DNA of 64,000 bases from Roseburia_C amylophila (GTDB lineage: Bacteria; Bacillota; Clostridia; Lachnospirales; Lachnospiraceae). Location of the stretch: assembly GCF_025567465.1 (NCBI RefSeq), contig NZ_JAOQKI010000013.1, positions 1-64,000 of the forward strand, given 5' to 3'. The position numbers and the translations under genes were made by a program. Below are positions 1 to 7,840 of the stretch, one piece after another (positions within the stretch are counted from its first letter, which is position 1; the number at the start of each line of letters is the position of its first letter). The notes under the pieces are model-generated. The model worked only from the letters and a program-made list of their open reading frames with translations, had not been told where the DNA came from and made no database searches.

Positions 1-25
1 GATCAAAAATAGAAAAATTCATACA

Positions 26-67
26 AAGAAACGCCAAAACCGACATTTGCCGGAGTTGGCGTTTCTT
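26..67 (+). terminator. Terminator-like hairpin at the left edge
   Basis: A 12-bp stem (AAGAAACGCCAA / TTGGCGTTTCTT) encloses a second short CCG/CGG stem. No gene is visible to its left inside the window, so it probably ends a transcript that begins outside. The flanks are A-rich on the left and TT-rich on the right, so it could work in either direction. Confidence 0.6.
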
Positions 68-158
68 AATTAGGGACTTATTTTACAGCCCCTTTTTTGT
101 TGTTACAAAGCATCCGCAAGAAGCTGCTGGTGACAGGTTCTTTAGGTGTAATTTGAAA

Positions 159-425
159 TGCAGATTCGAATATACCGCAAACTATCAGGGCAAATCATTC
201 GTTGACAAGCCTGGTAAGGGGTGTTAGGGGGACTTGGAATTTCCTGATATATTTAGCAACGCAGGCACAGGGATGTGCCTGCGAGGTGCATCTGAGCATG
301 GATGCGAATATGCACCGGTTGCAGGAAGAAAAGCATGTAGTGGAAATTCTTAGTACCCCTTTCAGCCCTTACGTGGTCTTGATGCGTAATGAATTGCCCA
401 GATAGTTTATGGTTAAATATCTGCA
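159..425. repeat. Long palindromic structured repeat, copy 1
   Basis: This is an imperfect inverted repeat of about 267 bases with a structured core at 226-360. The left arm (TGCAGAT, ACTATCAGGGCAA, GTAAGGG) mirrors the right arm base by base with scattered mismatches. Inside lie a GCAAC/GTTGC stem (256-260 with 318-322), a GCAGGCAC/GTGCCTGC hairpin (261-282) and a GGTGCAT/ATGCACC hairpin (285-316). Two related elements lie at 7397-7739 and 21170-21447, with compensatory differences in the stems. The core can be translated on either strand, but the similarity between copies follows RNA pairing rather than codons, so I do not call a protein. It fills most of the gap before the YczE-type gene. 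Confidence 0.8.
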
Positions 426-531
426 GGAAACTACAGTGGCAGACTTTGCAACTCCAAAATTTCTTGACGAATCGAAAAAAGGAGCGTATAACAAATATTC
501 GGAAAAAAGAAAGAAAAGAGCGTGTAATAGA

Positions 532-1212
532 ATGGAACAGAAGAAAATGGTGCTACGGGGAGAAGCAGCACTTATCATTGCAGTAATAATAAACAGTCTT
601 GGTGTATTATTGATGTTGCAGTCCGGTTCGGGAATTTCGGCAATATCCAGCGTACCATATGCATTTCATCAGGTGTTTCCAAAACTGACATTAGGAACGT
701 GGACATACATATTTCAGGGCTTATTAGTTCTTTCTTTGATGATTATGAGAAAGAAATTTGTGCCTTCCTACTTATTCAGCTTTGTGGTAGGATTTGCATT
801 TGGCGAAATGATGGATGTGCATGAGCTCTGGATTACAAGACTTCCGCTTAATATTCCGCTTCGGATACTTTATTTTGCACTGAGTTATCTGATTATCTGC
901 ATTGGAATTGCATTATCCAATCGATGCAAACTTCCAATTATTCCAACGGATTTATTCCCGAGAGAAGTGGCAGATATTACGAAAGTACCGTATGCCAGAA
1001 TCAAAATCGGATTCGATGTAATTTGTCTTTTGGTAACTGCCGGTATGACATATTTTTGCCTGGGAAAAATCATGGGACTGGGTATCGGAACCATTGCGGC
1101 AGCATTTACCATGGGAAAAGGAATCGCTATTGTTGGAAACTGGATGGATAAGAAAGTTACCTTTACTTCTATATTAGAAACAATGGAAAAGAAACGGAAC
1201 ATTGCTTTATAA
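532..1212 (+). CDS. YczE/YitT-type multipass membrane protein
   Basis: A 226-residue integral membrane protein with about five or six hydrophobic segments. The pattern (an N-terminal GVLLMLQSG-like segment followed by short charged loops such as MRKKF and NRCKLPIIPTD) matches the YczE/YyaS/YitT-like membrane family (DUF6198 type), whose substrate is unknown. Reading could begin at 409, but that would run through the right arm of the palindromic repeat and add a highly charged, non-family N-terminus. I therefore choose ATG 532; ATG 547 is also possible. It appears monocistronic. The family call is fairly sure and the function is not known. Confidence 0.7.
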   Translation: MEQKKMVLRGEAALIIAVIINSLGVLLMLQSGSGISAISSVPYAFHQVFPKLTLGTWTYIFQGLLVLSLMIMRKKFVPSYLFSFVVGFAFGEMMDVHELWITRLPLNIPLRILYFALSYLIICIGIALSNRCKLPIIPTDLFPREVADITKVPYARIKIGFDVICLLVTAGMTYFCLGKIMGLGIGTIAAAFTMGKGIAIVGNWMDKKVTFTSILETMEKKRNIAL

Positions 1213-1245
1213 CATATAAAATAATATTGGTTATAAAAAGAAAAA

Positions 1246-1279
1246 GCAGGGTGTCAAGAAAAAATACTTGACACCCTGC
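1246..1279. terminator. Inverted repeat that contains the next promoter's -35 box
   Basis: A perfect 13-bp stem (GCAGGGTGTCAAG / CTTGACACCCTGC) with an A-rich loop. Read on the minus strand it is followed by a T-rich tract, like an intrinsic terminator. On the plus strand the tract is weaker (CTGCTTTATAG). Its right arm contains the TTGACA box of the downstream promoter. Confidence 0.6.
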
Positions 1280-1296
1280 CTGCTTTATAGTATGAT
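1268..1296 (+). promoter_or_regulatory. Sigma-A-type promoter of the ylxM-ffh operon
   Basis: TTGACA (1268-1273), a 17-base spacer, then TATGAT (1291-1296), about 26 bases before the ylxM start codon. The -35 hexamer lies inside the right arm of the preceding hairpin. Confidence 0.75.
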
Positions 1297-1321
1297 AGCT
1301 AAGGTCGCAAGGAGTGAGAGC

Positions 1322-1666
1322 ATGGAAGAAAAAGTAGAACAGGCTTATTTATATGATTTTTATGGAGAGCTGCTCAATGAACATCAGAGAAGAATCTACG
1401 AAGATTTCGTGTTCAATGATTTATCTTTAGGCGAGATAGCTTCCTGCGAGGGCATCAGCCGCCAGGGTGTACATGACCTGATTAAGCGGTGTAATAAGAT
1501 GCTGGAAGGCTATGAAGAGAAGCTTCATCTGGTGAAGAAATTCTTAGAGACGAAGCAGAAGGTAGAAGAGATTAACAAATTAGCGGAAAGCTTCCGGGCA
1601 GGACGCAAGGATACAGTAATTGATGAAATAGAGAGAATTTCGGGAGAAATATTGGAGGAGCTGTAA
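1322..1666 (+). CDS. ylxM: YlxM/p13-like DNA-binding protein of the SRP operon
   Basis: A 114-residue helix-turn-helix protein of the UPF0122 (YlxM) family, with a sigma-70 region 4-like fold. The core LSLGEIASCEGISRQGVHD is the family signature. It is encoded directly before ffh (one base between stop and start), the usual place for this family, and is thought to modulate the SRP pathway. The start at 1322 is preceded by AAGGAG. An upstream in-frame ATG at 1268 lies in the promoter and is rejected. The C-terminal half is helical and charged. The identification is secure; the molecular role of the family is poorly defined. Confidence 0.9.
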   Translation: MEEKVEQAYLYDFYGELLNEHQRRIYEDFVFNDLSLGEIASCEGISRQGVHDLIKRCNKMLEGYEEKLHLVKKFLETKQKVEEINKLAESFRAGRKDTVIDEIERISGEILEEL

Positions 1667-1667
1667 T

Positions 1668-3029
1668 ATGGCATTTGACAGTCTTTCACAGAAACTTCAA
1701 AATGTATTTAAGAATCTTCGCAGTAAGGGAAGGCTTACGGAAGATGATGTGAAGGCAGCACTGAAAGAAGTAAAGATGGCTCTGCTTGAAGCAGATGTTA
1801 ACTTTAAGGTAGTAAAACAGTTTACCAAAGCGGTGCAGGAGCGTGCAATCGGTTCCGATGTAATGAACGGACTGAATCCTGGACAGATGGTAATTAAAAT
1901 TGTAAATGAAGAGATGGTTAAGCTCATGGGTTCCGAGACAACGGAGATAGCACTTCGCCCGGGACAGCAGATTACCGTTATTATGATGGTAGGTCTTCAG
2001 GGAGCTGGTAAAACCACCACAACCGCCAAGATTGCAGGTAAGTTAAAGCAGAAGGGCAAGAAACCACTGCTGGCAGCCTGTGATGTGTATCGTCCGGCTG
2101 CTATTGAGCAGTTGAAAATCAATGGAGAGAAGCAGGAAGTTGAAGTATTCTCCATGGGCGATAAGAATAAGCCGGTAAATATTGCAAAAGCGGCAGTTGA
2201 GCATGCAGCAAAGAATGGCAATCAGGTTGTAATCTTAGATACCGCCGGACGTCTTCATGTAGATGAAGATATGATGGATGAGTTGATTGAGATAAAAGAA
2301 AATGTCGATGTGGCACAGACCATTTTGGTTGTAGATGCCATGACCGGACAGGATGCCGTAAATGTGGCAGGAACGTTCGACGAGAAGATTGGAATTGACG
2401 GAGTCGTATTGACGAAGTTAGACGGTGATACCCGGGGTGGAGCAGCATTATCCATCCGTGCGGTAACCGGAAAGCCGATTCTTTATGTTGGTATGGGTGA
2501 GAAACTTTCCGATTTGGAACAGTTCTATCCGGACCGTATGGCAAGCAGAATTCTTGGCATGGGCGATGTGCTTACATTGATTGAAAAAGCACAGAGTGAG
2601 ATTGATATAGATGAAGAGAAAGCCAAAGACATGCAGCAGCGTCTGAAGAAAGCAGACTTTACCTTTGATGATTATCTGCTTTCCATGGAACAGATGAAGA
2701 AAATGGGCGGTCTTGGTAATATTCTTGGAATGCTGCCAGGACTGGGCGGCGGAAAGATGCCGGATATTGATGAAGGTGAAGCTGAGAAAAATATGGCACG
2801 TACAACAGCCATCATCTATTCCATGACAAAGAAGGAAAGAAGTAATCCTTCACTTTTGAATCCGAGCCGTAAGCACCGGATTGCAAAAGGTGCAGGCGTA
2901 GATATTAGTGAAGTAAACCGTCTGGTAAAGCAGTTTGAACAGGCGAAGAAAATGATGAAACAGATGCCCGGACTTATGGGTGGACGTGGACGCGGTGGTA
3001 AAATGGGAAAATTCAAGTTTCCTTTTTAA
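1668..3029 (+). CDS. ffh: Signal recognition particle protein Ffh (SRP54)
   Basis: This GTPase binds signal sequences emerging from the ribosome and delivers nascent chains to FtsY at the membrane. Its 453 residues match the family length. The N domain is followed by the G domain with P-loop GLQGAGKTTTT (about 109-119), DTAGR (about 190) and TKLDGD. The methionine-rich M domain (about 300-453) binds 4.5S RNA and signal peptides and ends in the typical Gly/Met/Lys-rich tail. It follows ylxM by one base and precedes rpsP, the standard Firmicutes arrangement. The 4.5S RNA gene is not in the window. Confidence 0.98.
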   Translation: MAFDSLSQKLQNVFKNLRSKGRLTEDDVKAALKEVKMALLEADVNFKVVKQFTKAVQERAIGSDVMNGLNPGQMVIKIVNEEMVKLMGSETTEIALRPGQQITVIMMVGLQGAGKTTTTAKIAGKLKQKGKKPLLAACDVYRPAAIEQLKINGEKQEVEVFSMGDKNKPVNIAKAAVEHAAKNGNQVVILDTAGRLHVDEDMMDELIEIKENVDVAQTILVVDAMTGQDAVNVAGTFDEKIGIDGVVLTKLDGDTRGGAALSIRAVTGKPILYVGMGEKLSDLEQFYPDRMASRILGMGDVLTLIEKAQSEIDIDEEKAKDMQQRLKKADFTFDDYLLSMEQMKKMGGLGNILGMLPGLGGGKMPDIDEGEAEKNMARTTAIIYSMTKKERSNPSLLNPSRKHRIAKGAGVDISEVNRLVKQFEQAKKMMKQMPGLMGGRGRGGKMGKFKFPF

Positions 3030-3078
3030 CATATAAGCATTTGCTTAGGATAGCATAATTCAAGGAGGTGAAACAGTA

Positions 3079-3324
3079 ATGGCAGTAAAGATTAGATTAA
3101 GAAGATTAGGACAGAAAAAGGCTCCTTTCTATAGAATCGTAGTTGCAGATTCCCGTTCCCCAAGAGATGGAAAATGCATCGAAGAGATTGGAACTTATGA
3201 CCCAACTAAGGATCCTAGTGAGTACCATGTAAATGAAGAACTGGCTAAGAAATGGTTAGCAAACGGCGCACAGCCAACAGAAACCGTAAACCGTATCTTC
3301 AAAGCAACCGGTATCGTAAAATAG
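3079..3324 (+). CDS. rpsP: 30S ribosomal protein S16
   Basis: An 81-residue ribosomal protein with the canonical opening MAVKIRLRRLGQKKAPFYRI and the DSRSPRDGK block. A very strong AAGGAGGTGA ribosome site lies upstream. It sits between ffh and khpA, 49 bases after ffh, as in most Clostridia and Bacilli. The usual next genes rimM and trmD are not here but about 46 kb away. Confidence 0.98.
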   Translation: MAVKIRLRRLGQKKAPFYRIVVADSRSPRDGKCIEEIGTYDPTKDPSEYHVNEELAKKWLANGAQPTETVNRIFKATGIVK

Positions 3325-3336
3325 TGAGGTGTACCT

Positions 3337-3564
3337 ATGAAGGAATTAGTAGAAGTAATTGCAAAATCACTTGTAGATTACCCGGATGAGGTCAATGTCA
3401 CAGAGACAGAGAACGAGAAAGCCATCGTATTGGAACTGCGCGTAGCTCAGTCCGACATGGGTAAGGTAATCGGAAAACAGGGACGCATTGCAAAGGCAAT
3501 CCGTTCTGTTGTGAAAGCAGCAGCCTCAAAAGAAAACAAAAAAGTAATCGTTGATATTATGTAA
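3337..3564 (+). CDS. khpA: KhpA, small KH-domain RNA-binding protein
   Basis: A 75-residue single KH domain protein (YlqC/KhpA family). The GKVIGKQGRIAKAIRSVVKA segment holds the GxxG RNA-binding loop. In other Firmicutes it pairs with KhpB/Jag and affects cell elongation and RNA metabolism. It follows rpsP by 12 bases in the same operon. A strong terminator follows 17 bases after its stop codon, ending the SRP/S16 operon here. Confidence 0.93.
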   Translation: MKELVEVIAKSLVDYPDEVNVTETENEKAIVLELRVAQSDMGKVIGKQGRIAKAIRSVVKAAASKENKKVIVDIM

Positions 3565-3581
3565 TAATATCGATGACATAA

Positions 3582-3618
3582 AAGGAAGCAGCAGAGTAAT
3601 CTGTTGCTTCCTTTTTAT
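3582..3618 (+). terminator. Terminator of the ylxM-ffh-rpsP-khpA operon
   Basis: Stem AAGGAAGCAGCAG / CTGTTGCTTCCTT, one G-U pair, followed by TTTTTAT. Confidence 0.9.
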
Positions 3619-3635
3619 CTATATGCTAATAATTA

Positions 3636-3664
3636 TGCACAGGAATTCGTTCCTGTGCACTTTT
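3636..3664. repeat. Short hairpin repeat, copy A (twin at 4884)
   Basis: A 29-base unit built from TGCACAGGAA, a short TTCG loop and TTCCTGTGCA, then CTTTT. An identical unit occurs at 4884-4912, so the two flank the Rpn-family gene in the same orientation. Each can act as an intrinsic terminator. Confidence 0.8.
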
Positions 3665-3669
3665 CCATC

Positions 3670-3698
3670 TTGTCCCATTGTGCGACATATGTTAAAAT
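3670..3698 (+). promoter_or_regulatory. Probable promoter of the Rpn-family gene
   Basis: TTGTCC (3670-3675), a 17-base spacer and TAAAAT (3693-3698). It would give a leader of roughly 180 bases, which carries the alternative hairpins at 3818-3878. Confidence 0.45.
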
Positions 3699-3817
3699 AC
3701 AAAAAAGCATACATTAATACAATCGAAATAGCAAATTCTATTATTCAAATCTTGTTTCATTTTGAACATGACATTTCTGTATCTATCTATGCTTTTATTC
3801 ACTAATTAATCAAAAAA

Positions 3818-3878
3818 GCAGGAGAGGTACAGCAGTGGATTTTGTAGCAATGGTTCTCCTGCCACATACAAGGAGAAC
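3818..3878 (+). promoter_or_regulatory. Leader with two mutually exclusive hairpins over the ribosome site
   Basis: GCAGGAGA (3818-3825) can pair with TCTCCTGC (3855-3862). The overlapping segment GTTCTCCT (3853-3860) can instead pair perfectly with AGGAGAAC (3871-3878), which is the Shine-Dalgarno region of the gene starting at 3885. The first pairing would free the ribosome site and the second would hide it. This is drawn from sequence complementarity only. Confidence 0.6.
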
Positions 3879-3884
3879 TTGCCT

Positions 3885-4817
3885 ATGACAAGAGAAACAA
3901 CTGAAAACACACCGGTAGCAAACCGTAAATTCAAGGACACTATTTTTCGCATGCTATTTTCGGAAAAGGAAGCTTTGCTGTCACTTTATAATGCGGTTAA
4001 TGGCAGTAATTATACGGATGCAGATGCACTGGAAATTGTAACTTTAGAAAATGCTATTTATATGGGAATGAAGAATGACCTGGCTTTTATTCTGGATATG
4101 AATCTTTATCTATATGAACATCAATCCACAATAAATCCGAACATTCCGCTTCGGGATTTATTTTATATTGCAGCAGAATACCAGAGGCTTGTAGATAAGA
4201 AATCCCTATATTCTTCTGCATTACAGAAAATTCCCAATCCCCATTTTATTGTATTTTATAACGGAAGCATGCCGATAGAGGATTGTTGTACCAGACGGCT
4301 GTCAGATGCGTTTTATCATGCAACAGACAATCCATCTTTGGAGCTTGTTGTTACCACATTTAATGTGAATGTGGGGCACAACACGGAGTTAATGTCCCAG
4401 TGCCAGATATTGAGGGAATATTCCATTTATGTCGCAAAAGTGCGTGTTTTTACGGAACAGATGCCAGTAGATGCTGCTGTACAAAAAGCAGTTGCAGAAT
4501 GCATCCATGAAAATATTCTGGCAGATTTCCTTAGGAAAAATCAGGCGGAGGTAATTGCTATGAGTATATTTGAATATGACAAAGAGGAAGAGGAAAAGAA
4601 ATTAAGGAAAGCAGAATTTGAGGCAGGAGTCGAGCATGGAATAGAGCAGAGTTTAGTTTCACTTGTAATAAAGAAAATGAAAAAAGGAAAATCTGTAGAA
4701 GAAATTGCGGATATGCTAGAAGAAACTCCGGAAAAAATTCAAAATATATATGAACTGGCAAGAGATATGGCACCAGACTATGATGTAGAGAAAATCTGTG
4801 GACAATTGTCAGGATAA
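3885..4817 (+). CDS. Rpn-family recombination-promoting nuclease (PD-(D/E)XK)
   Basis: A protein of 310 residues related to the Rpn/PD-(D/E)XK 'transposase-like' nucleases, which nick or cut DNA and promote recombination in E. coli. The N-terminal half has RKFKDTIFRMLF and the motif NDLAFIL...LYEHQS, consistent with the D...ExQ catalytic core. The C-terminus has the family's KKMKKGKSVEEIADMLEE helix pair. ATG 3885 is chosen over TTG 3879 because AGGAG lies nine bases upstream. The gene is flanked by two copies of a 29-base hairpin repeat and has a possible translational switch in its leader. It is not known whether it is active. Confidence 0.82.
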   Translation: MTRETTENTPVANRKFKDTIFRMLFSEKEALLSLYNAVNGSNYTDADALEIVTLENAIYMGMKNDLAFILDMNLYLYEHQSTINPNIPLRDLFYIAAEYQRLVDKKSLYSSALQKIPNPHFIVFYNGSMPIEDCCTRRLSDAFYHATDNPSLELVVTTFNVNVGHNTELMSQCQILREYSIYVAKVRVFTEQMPVDAAVQKAVAECIHENILADFLRKNQAEVIAMSIFEYDKEEEEKKLRKAEFEAGVEHGIEQSLVSLVIKKMKKGKSVEEIADMLEETPEKIQNIYELARDMAPDYDVEKICGQLSG

Positions 4818-4877
4818 AAAGATAAAACTGTAAGTTTTTTCTAGGGGAAATAAAGAAAAGCAGTTATATAGTTTCAT

Positions 4878-4913
4878 AAAAAGTGCACAGGAATTCGTTC
4901 CTGTGCACTTTTT
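4878..4913. terminator. Bidirectional terminator between Rpn gene and pyrI (repeat copy B)
   Basis: AAAAAGTGCACAGG pairs with CCTGTGCACTTTTT around a short AATTCGTT-containing tip. A-rich and T-rich flanks let it serve both converging genes. It contains the second copy of the 29-base repeat at 3636. Confidence 0.88.
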
Positions 4914-4924
4914 AACAATTTTAC

Positions 4925-5365
4925 TTATGCGCGAAAACCGTAGTCGGTATACATTTCTTCGCAATATTTGCAGCGATAGGTTTCTTCATTTTCATCTGTG
5001 AGCAGGAAAATCTGGTCTAATTCCTGTTCGATGGAAGTGATGCAGCGTGGGTTCTTGCAACGGATTACATTTTTTACCTGCTTTGGAAGGTGCAGTTCTT
5101 TTTTCTCAACGATTTTATCGCCTTTGATAATATTTACGGTAATATTGTGGTCGATAAAACCTAAAATATCTAAGTCTAAGGCATCAATCGGGCATTCTAC
5201 TTTGATGATGTCCTTTTTTCCCATTTTATTGCTTTTGGCATTTTTGATAATAGCAACGGTACAGTCTAACTTGTCCAGCTTTAAATTATGATAGATAGAA
5301 AGGCTCATACCGGCTTTGATATGGTCGAGAACGAAACCTTCATGAATTCCACTGATATTTAACAT
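4925..5365 (-). CDS. pyrI: Aspartate carbamoyltransferase regulatory chain
   Basis: PyrI binds nucleotide effectors and associates with PyrB, conferring allosteric control of pyrimidine synthesis. The C-terminal zinc domain shows CKNPRC and CKYC, the four cysteine ligands. Length from ATG 5365 is 146 residues. A longer reading from 5380 exists, but GGAGGT seven bases upstream of 5365, placed inside the end of pyrB, identifies 5365. It lies directly downstream of pyrB on the same strand and converges with the Rpn gene at a shared terminator. Presence of PyrI suggests an E. coli-like allosteric enzyme. Confidence 0.96.
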   Translation of the reverse strand: MLNISGIHEGFVLDHIKAGMSLSIYHNLKLDKLDCTVAIIKNAKSNKMGKKDIIKVECPIDALDLDILGFIDHNITVNIIKGDKIVEKKELHLPKQVKNVIRCKNPRCITSIEQELDQIFLLTDENEETYRCKYCEEMYTDYGFRA

Positions 5366-5370
5366 ATTGA

Positions 5371-6285
5371 TTACCTCCATTTTAATAGTGTAAGAATCAG
5401 AGCCATTCGCACATAGACACCGTACTGTGCCTGACGGAAATAAGCAGCTCTTGGGTCATCATCTACTTCTACGGATATTTCATTGACACGAGGAAGTGGA
5501 TGAAGAACATACATATCGTCCTTGGCAAGTTTCATTTTTTCCTTGTCTAATATGTAATAGTTTTTCAGACGGACATAATCTTCTTCATTGAAGAAACGTT
5601 CCTTCTGCACTCTTGTCATATAAAGAATATCAAGTTTTGGCATTGCATCATCCAGTCTTGTTACTTCTTCAAACGGAATATTATTTTTTACCAGAACGTC
5701 TTCGCGGATATAGTCCGGAATTTTAAGTTCTTCCGGAGAAATAAGAACGAAGCGGATTCCGGGATAACGAATCAGTGCATTAATCAGAGAGTGAACAGTC
5801 CGGCCGAATTTTAAATCACCGCATAAACCGATTGTCATATTGTCTAATTTTCCTTTTAAAGAACGAATGGTTAATAAATCAGTTAATGTCTGGGTTGGAT
5901 GTTGATGACCGCCATCACCGGCGTTGATTACTGGAATAGAAGATTTCTGGGAAGCTACGAGAGGTGCCCCTTCCTTTGGATGACGCATGGCACATATATC
6001 TGCGTAACAGGAAATGATTCGGATAGTATCGGAAACACTTTCGCCTTTTGCTGCGGATGAACTGTCTGCACTGGCAAAACCAAGAACAGAACCACCAAGG
6101 TTTAACATGGCAGCTTCAAAACTAAGACGGGTACGGGTACTTGGTTCATAGAAACAGGTCGCAAGTTTCATGCCATCACAGGCATGTGCATATTTTTGTG
6201 GATTTTTTTCAATATCACCTGCTAAATCCAGCAGTTGATCCAGCTCCTCTACAGATAAATCGAGGGGACTCATTAAGTGTCGCAT
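5371..6285 (-). CDS. pyrB: Aspartate carbamoyltransferase catalytic chain
   Basis: This enzyme condenses carbamoyl phosphate with aspartate, the first committed step of pyrimidine synthesis. Its 304 residues include FYEPSTRTRLSFE (carbamoyl-phosphate binding), GDGGHQHPTQTL and LHPLPRVNEI. The start at 6285 has AGGAGG upstream; an upstream in-frame ATG at 6321 has none. Its stop overlaps the ribosome site of pyrI, so the two are probably translationally coupled. No PyrR-binding leader or attenuator was seen; the leader is only about 45 bases. Confidence 0.97.
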   Translation of the reverse strand: MRHLMSPLDLSVEELDQLLDLAGDIEKNPQKYAHACDGMKLATCFYEPSTRTRLSFEAAMLNLGGSVLGFASADSSSAAKGESVSDTIRIISCYADICAMRHPKEGAPLVASQKSSIPVINAGDGGHQHPTQTLTDLLTIRSLKGKLDNMTIGLCGDLKFGRTVHSLINALIRYPGIRFVLISPEELKIPDYIREDVLVKNNIPFEEVTRLDDAMPKLDILYMTRVQKERFFNEEDYVRLKNYYILDKEKMKLAKDDMYVLHPLPRVNEISVEVDDDPRAAYFRQAQYGVYVRMALILTLLKWR

Positions 6286-6336
6286 AAGATTCCTCCTGTA
6301 TGATGTTTTTAGTAATGTCATCTAGGCATTTTTACT

Positions 6337-6365
6337 ATCATATAATAATAAAATATAAAATTCAA
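6337..6365 (-). promoter_or_regulatory. Promoter of pyrBI
   Basis: On the minus strand TTGAAT (6365-6360), a 17-base spacer and TATGAT (6342-6337). It lies about 50 bases before pyrB. Confidence 0.65.
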
Positions 6366-6396
6366 GGTAAAATATAAAGACGCAATATTCTGAAAT

Positions 6397-6425
6397 TTGA
6401 AAAATTTTTCAGTATATGATAAAGT
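6397..6425 (+). promoter_or_regulatory. Possible promoter of the PH-domain gene
   Basis: TTGAAA (6397-6402), 17 bases, TAAAGT (6420-6425). The -10 box is weak. It diverges from the pyrBI promoter. Confidence 0.35.
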
Positions 6426-6464
6426 AGGGTATCATAAGGTGATGCAAAGAGAAGGAGAGCAAAA

Positions 6465-6881
6465 ATGATTGAGGAAAGAAATGACATGCAGATGGACTTT
6501 GATGAGGATGCCCAGTACACAGAACGCAAGAGAATACTCTTTTTCGGTCTGCCATGGACCTTTACCAAATATAACATCAAACCAAGTGTAATTACTGTAG
6601 ATGCAGGCTTATTCAAAATTGAAGAAAATGACTGCTATATGTATAAGGTACAGGATGTAAAATTAACGGCAACTTTGCTGGAGCGGATGTTCGGACTTGG
6701 AACTGTAATCTGTTATACCGGAGATGTTACCACACCGGAGCTTCGGCTGACACATATCAAACATTCCAGGGAAGTAAAAAATTACATCTTAAAAGCATCC
6801 GAAATTGCAAGAATGAAACGCCGTACTTTAAATACGTTAGATATTGGAGCTGGCGCAGATATTGATGATTTAGACTCATAA
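6465..6881 (+). CDS. Bacterial PH-domain protein
   Basis: A 138-residue soluble protein. After an acidic N-terminus (DFDEDAQ), the segment from RILFFGLPWTFTKY through TVDAGLFKIEENDCYMYKVQDVKL to TPELRLTHIKHSREVKNYI resembles the bacterial PH (YdbT/bPH) fold, usually a small membrane-associated or regulatory module. A GAGAAGGAGAGC ribosome site precedes ATG 6465. It stands alone between divergent pyrBI and a convergent membrane gene. The fold is recognised; the function is unknown. Confidence 0.65.
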   Translation: MIEERNDMQMDFDEDAQYTERKRILFFGLPWTFTKYNIKPSVITVDAGLFKIEENDCYMYKVQDVKLTATLLERMFGLGTVICYTGDVTTPELRLTHIKHSREVKNYILKASEIARMKRRTLNTLDIGAGADIDDLDS

Positions 6882-6907
6882 GCGTAACAGGACATTGCAG
6901 GATTCAG

Positions 6908-6945
6908 GCATCGCACGGACTTAATAAAGAAGTTCCGTGCGATGC
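6908..6945. terminator. Bidirectional terminator
   Basis: Stem GCATCGCACGGA / TCCGTGCGATGC around AACTT/AAGTT-like inner bases, followed by TGTTTT. It lies between two convergent genes. Confidence 0.85.
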
Positions 6946-6967
6946 TGTTTTATGCAGGAAAGGGGAT

Positions 6968-7366
6968 TTAAGATTTTCTCCGGGAAACAGTGGTAACACG
7001 TTCAAATAGGAGACCTGCCATCATCCAGAGAGGCGCATAGTCTAAGCGGATGACACCGTTGATATTGGTTTTGGCATTGCTGTAATCCCATGGACAGATG
7101 CCCTTTTTCTTTAAGAAGGTTCCGGTCAGATACTCACAGACAAAGATACCGGCAGAGTAAATGGAACCCCGGAAGATGGCAGGCAGTTTATGAATGTGCT
7201 TATAAACCGGCGGAATAACCGCCGCCATGCCATAAATCGGGAACATCCAGATAGAAGTATGCCCCGTCAGTTTAAAATTGTTATTGCGGATAGAATCAAG
7301 GGAGGTGAAGATAATTTCCATGCACCAGCCCGTGAGTCCGCATATCATAAAATTATTCTTCATCAT
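6968..7366 (-). CDS. CmpB-like putative ABC-transporter type IV membrane protein
   Basis: A 132-residue protein with about four hydrophobic helices. It shows the family pattern of an N-terminal GWCMEIIFTS helix, a Gly/Pro motif in SIWMFPIYGMAAVIPP, and a conserved CPWDYSNAKTNINGVIRLDY loop. This resembles the CmpB-like domain family (PF06541), whose function is unproven. ATG 7366 is preceded by AAGGAGAT on the minus strand. Its upstream region runs into the left arm of palindrome copy 2, so its promoter must overlap or lie within that element. Confidence 0.7.
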   Translation of the reverse strand: MMKNNFMICGLTGWCMEIIFTSLDSIRNNNFKLTGHTSIWMFPIYGMAAVIPPVYKHIHKLPAIFRGSIYSAGIFVCEYLTGTFLKKKGICPWDYSNAKTNINGVIRLDYAPLWMMAGLLFERVTTVSRRKS

Positions 7367-7396
7367 AAGAAAAGTATCTCCTTTGAATTTAGAAAA

Positions 7397-7739
7397 ATAC
7401 TATGAAATTATGAAACAGGGATGGAATGCAACTGGTAATTTTTGTGTGTGAAATAACTGGGTGTTCACGAAAGGACGAATGCATGATAAGGACTGTTAGA
7501 AGCACTTGGAATTCTGTATAAAAACAGGCAACGCTGACACATGGATGTGGCAGCGAAGCGCATATGAACATGGATGTGAATTTGCGCTGGTTGCCGGAAC
7601 AAATCATAACAATATCAGAATTCTTAGTGCTTCTTACAGGTCATTATGTTGCATTCGGATTTCGTGAACATCCGGTTATTTCGATTACACAATAAATACA
7701 TTCGCAGCATTACCCTGTTTCGTGATTTCATAAAATATC
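7397..7739. repeat. Long palindromic structured repeat, copy 2
   Basis: The longest and best preserved of the three copies, about 343 bases. Left-arm blocks such as GAAACAGGG, GAAATAAC, GTGTTCACGAAA and CGAATGCA recur reverse-complemented on the right. The core holds GGCAAC/GTTGCC (7527-7532 with 7590-7595), the hairpin at 7533-7554 and the hairpin at 7557-7588. It fills the gap between the divergent CmpB-like and murE genes. Short open frames on both strands run through it but contain stops relative to the other copies and are not called. Confidence 0.85.
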
Positions 7740-7782
7740 TGTAAGAAATTATGAAATCTTTCATAAATAAAAAGTGGAAAAC

Positions 7783-7811
7783 TTGTAAAAACCCACCCGG
7801 TAGCATATAAT
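7783..7811 (+). promoter_or_regulatory. Promoter of the murE-priA run
   Basis: TTGTAA (7783-7788), 17 bases, TATAAT (7806-7811). It lies just beyond the right arm of palindrome copy 2. Confidence 0.65.
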
Positions 7812-7840
7812 GATAAAAGTGTATTTTTAAGGATACGTCT

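Noticed and set aside
2119..2544. Antisense open frame of 141 codons over ffh
   Set aside because: Ffh motifs cover the plus strand; the reverse frame has Leu/His/Arg-rich composition typical of an antisense shadow.
3551..3805. Small protein in the gap after khpA
   Set aside because: It would read through the operon terminator and the hairpin repeat, with no ribosome site.
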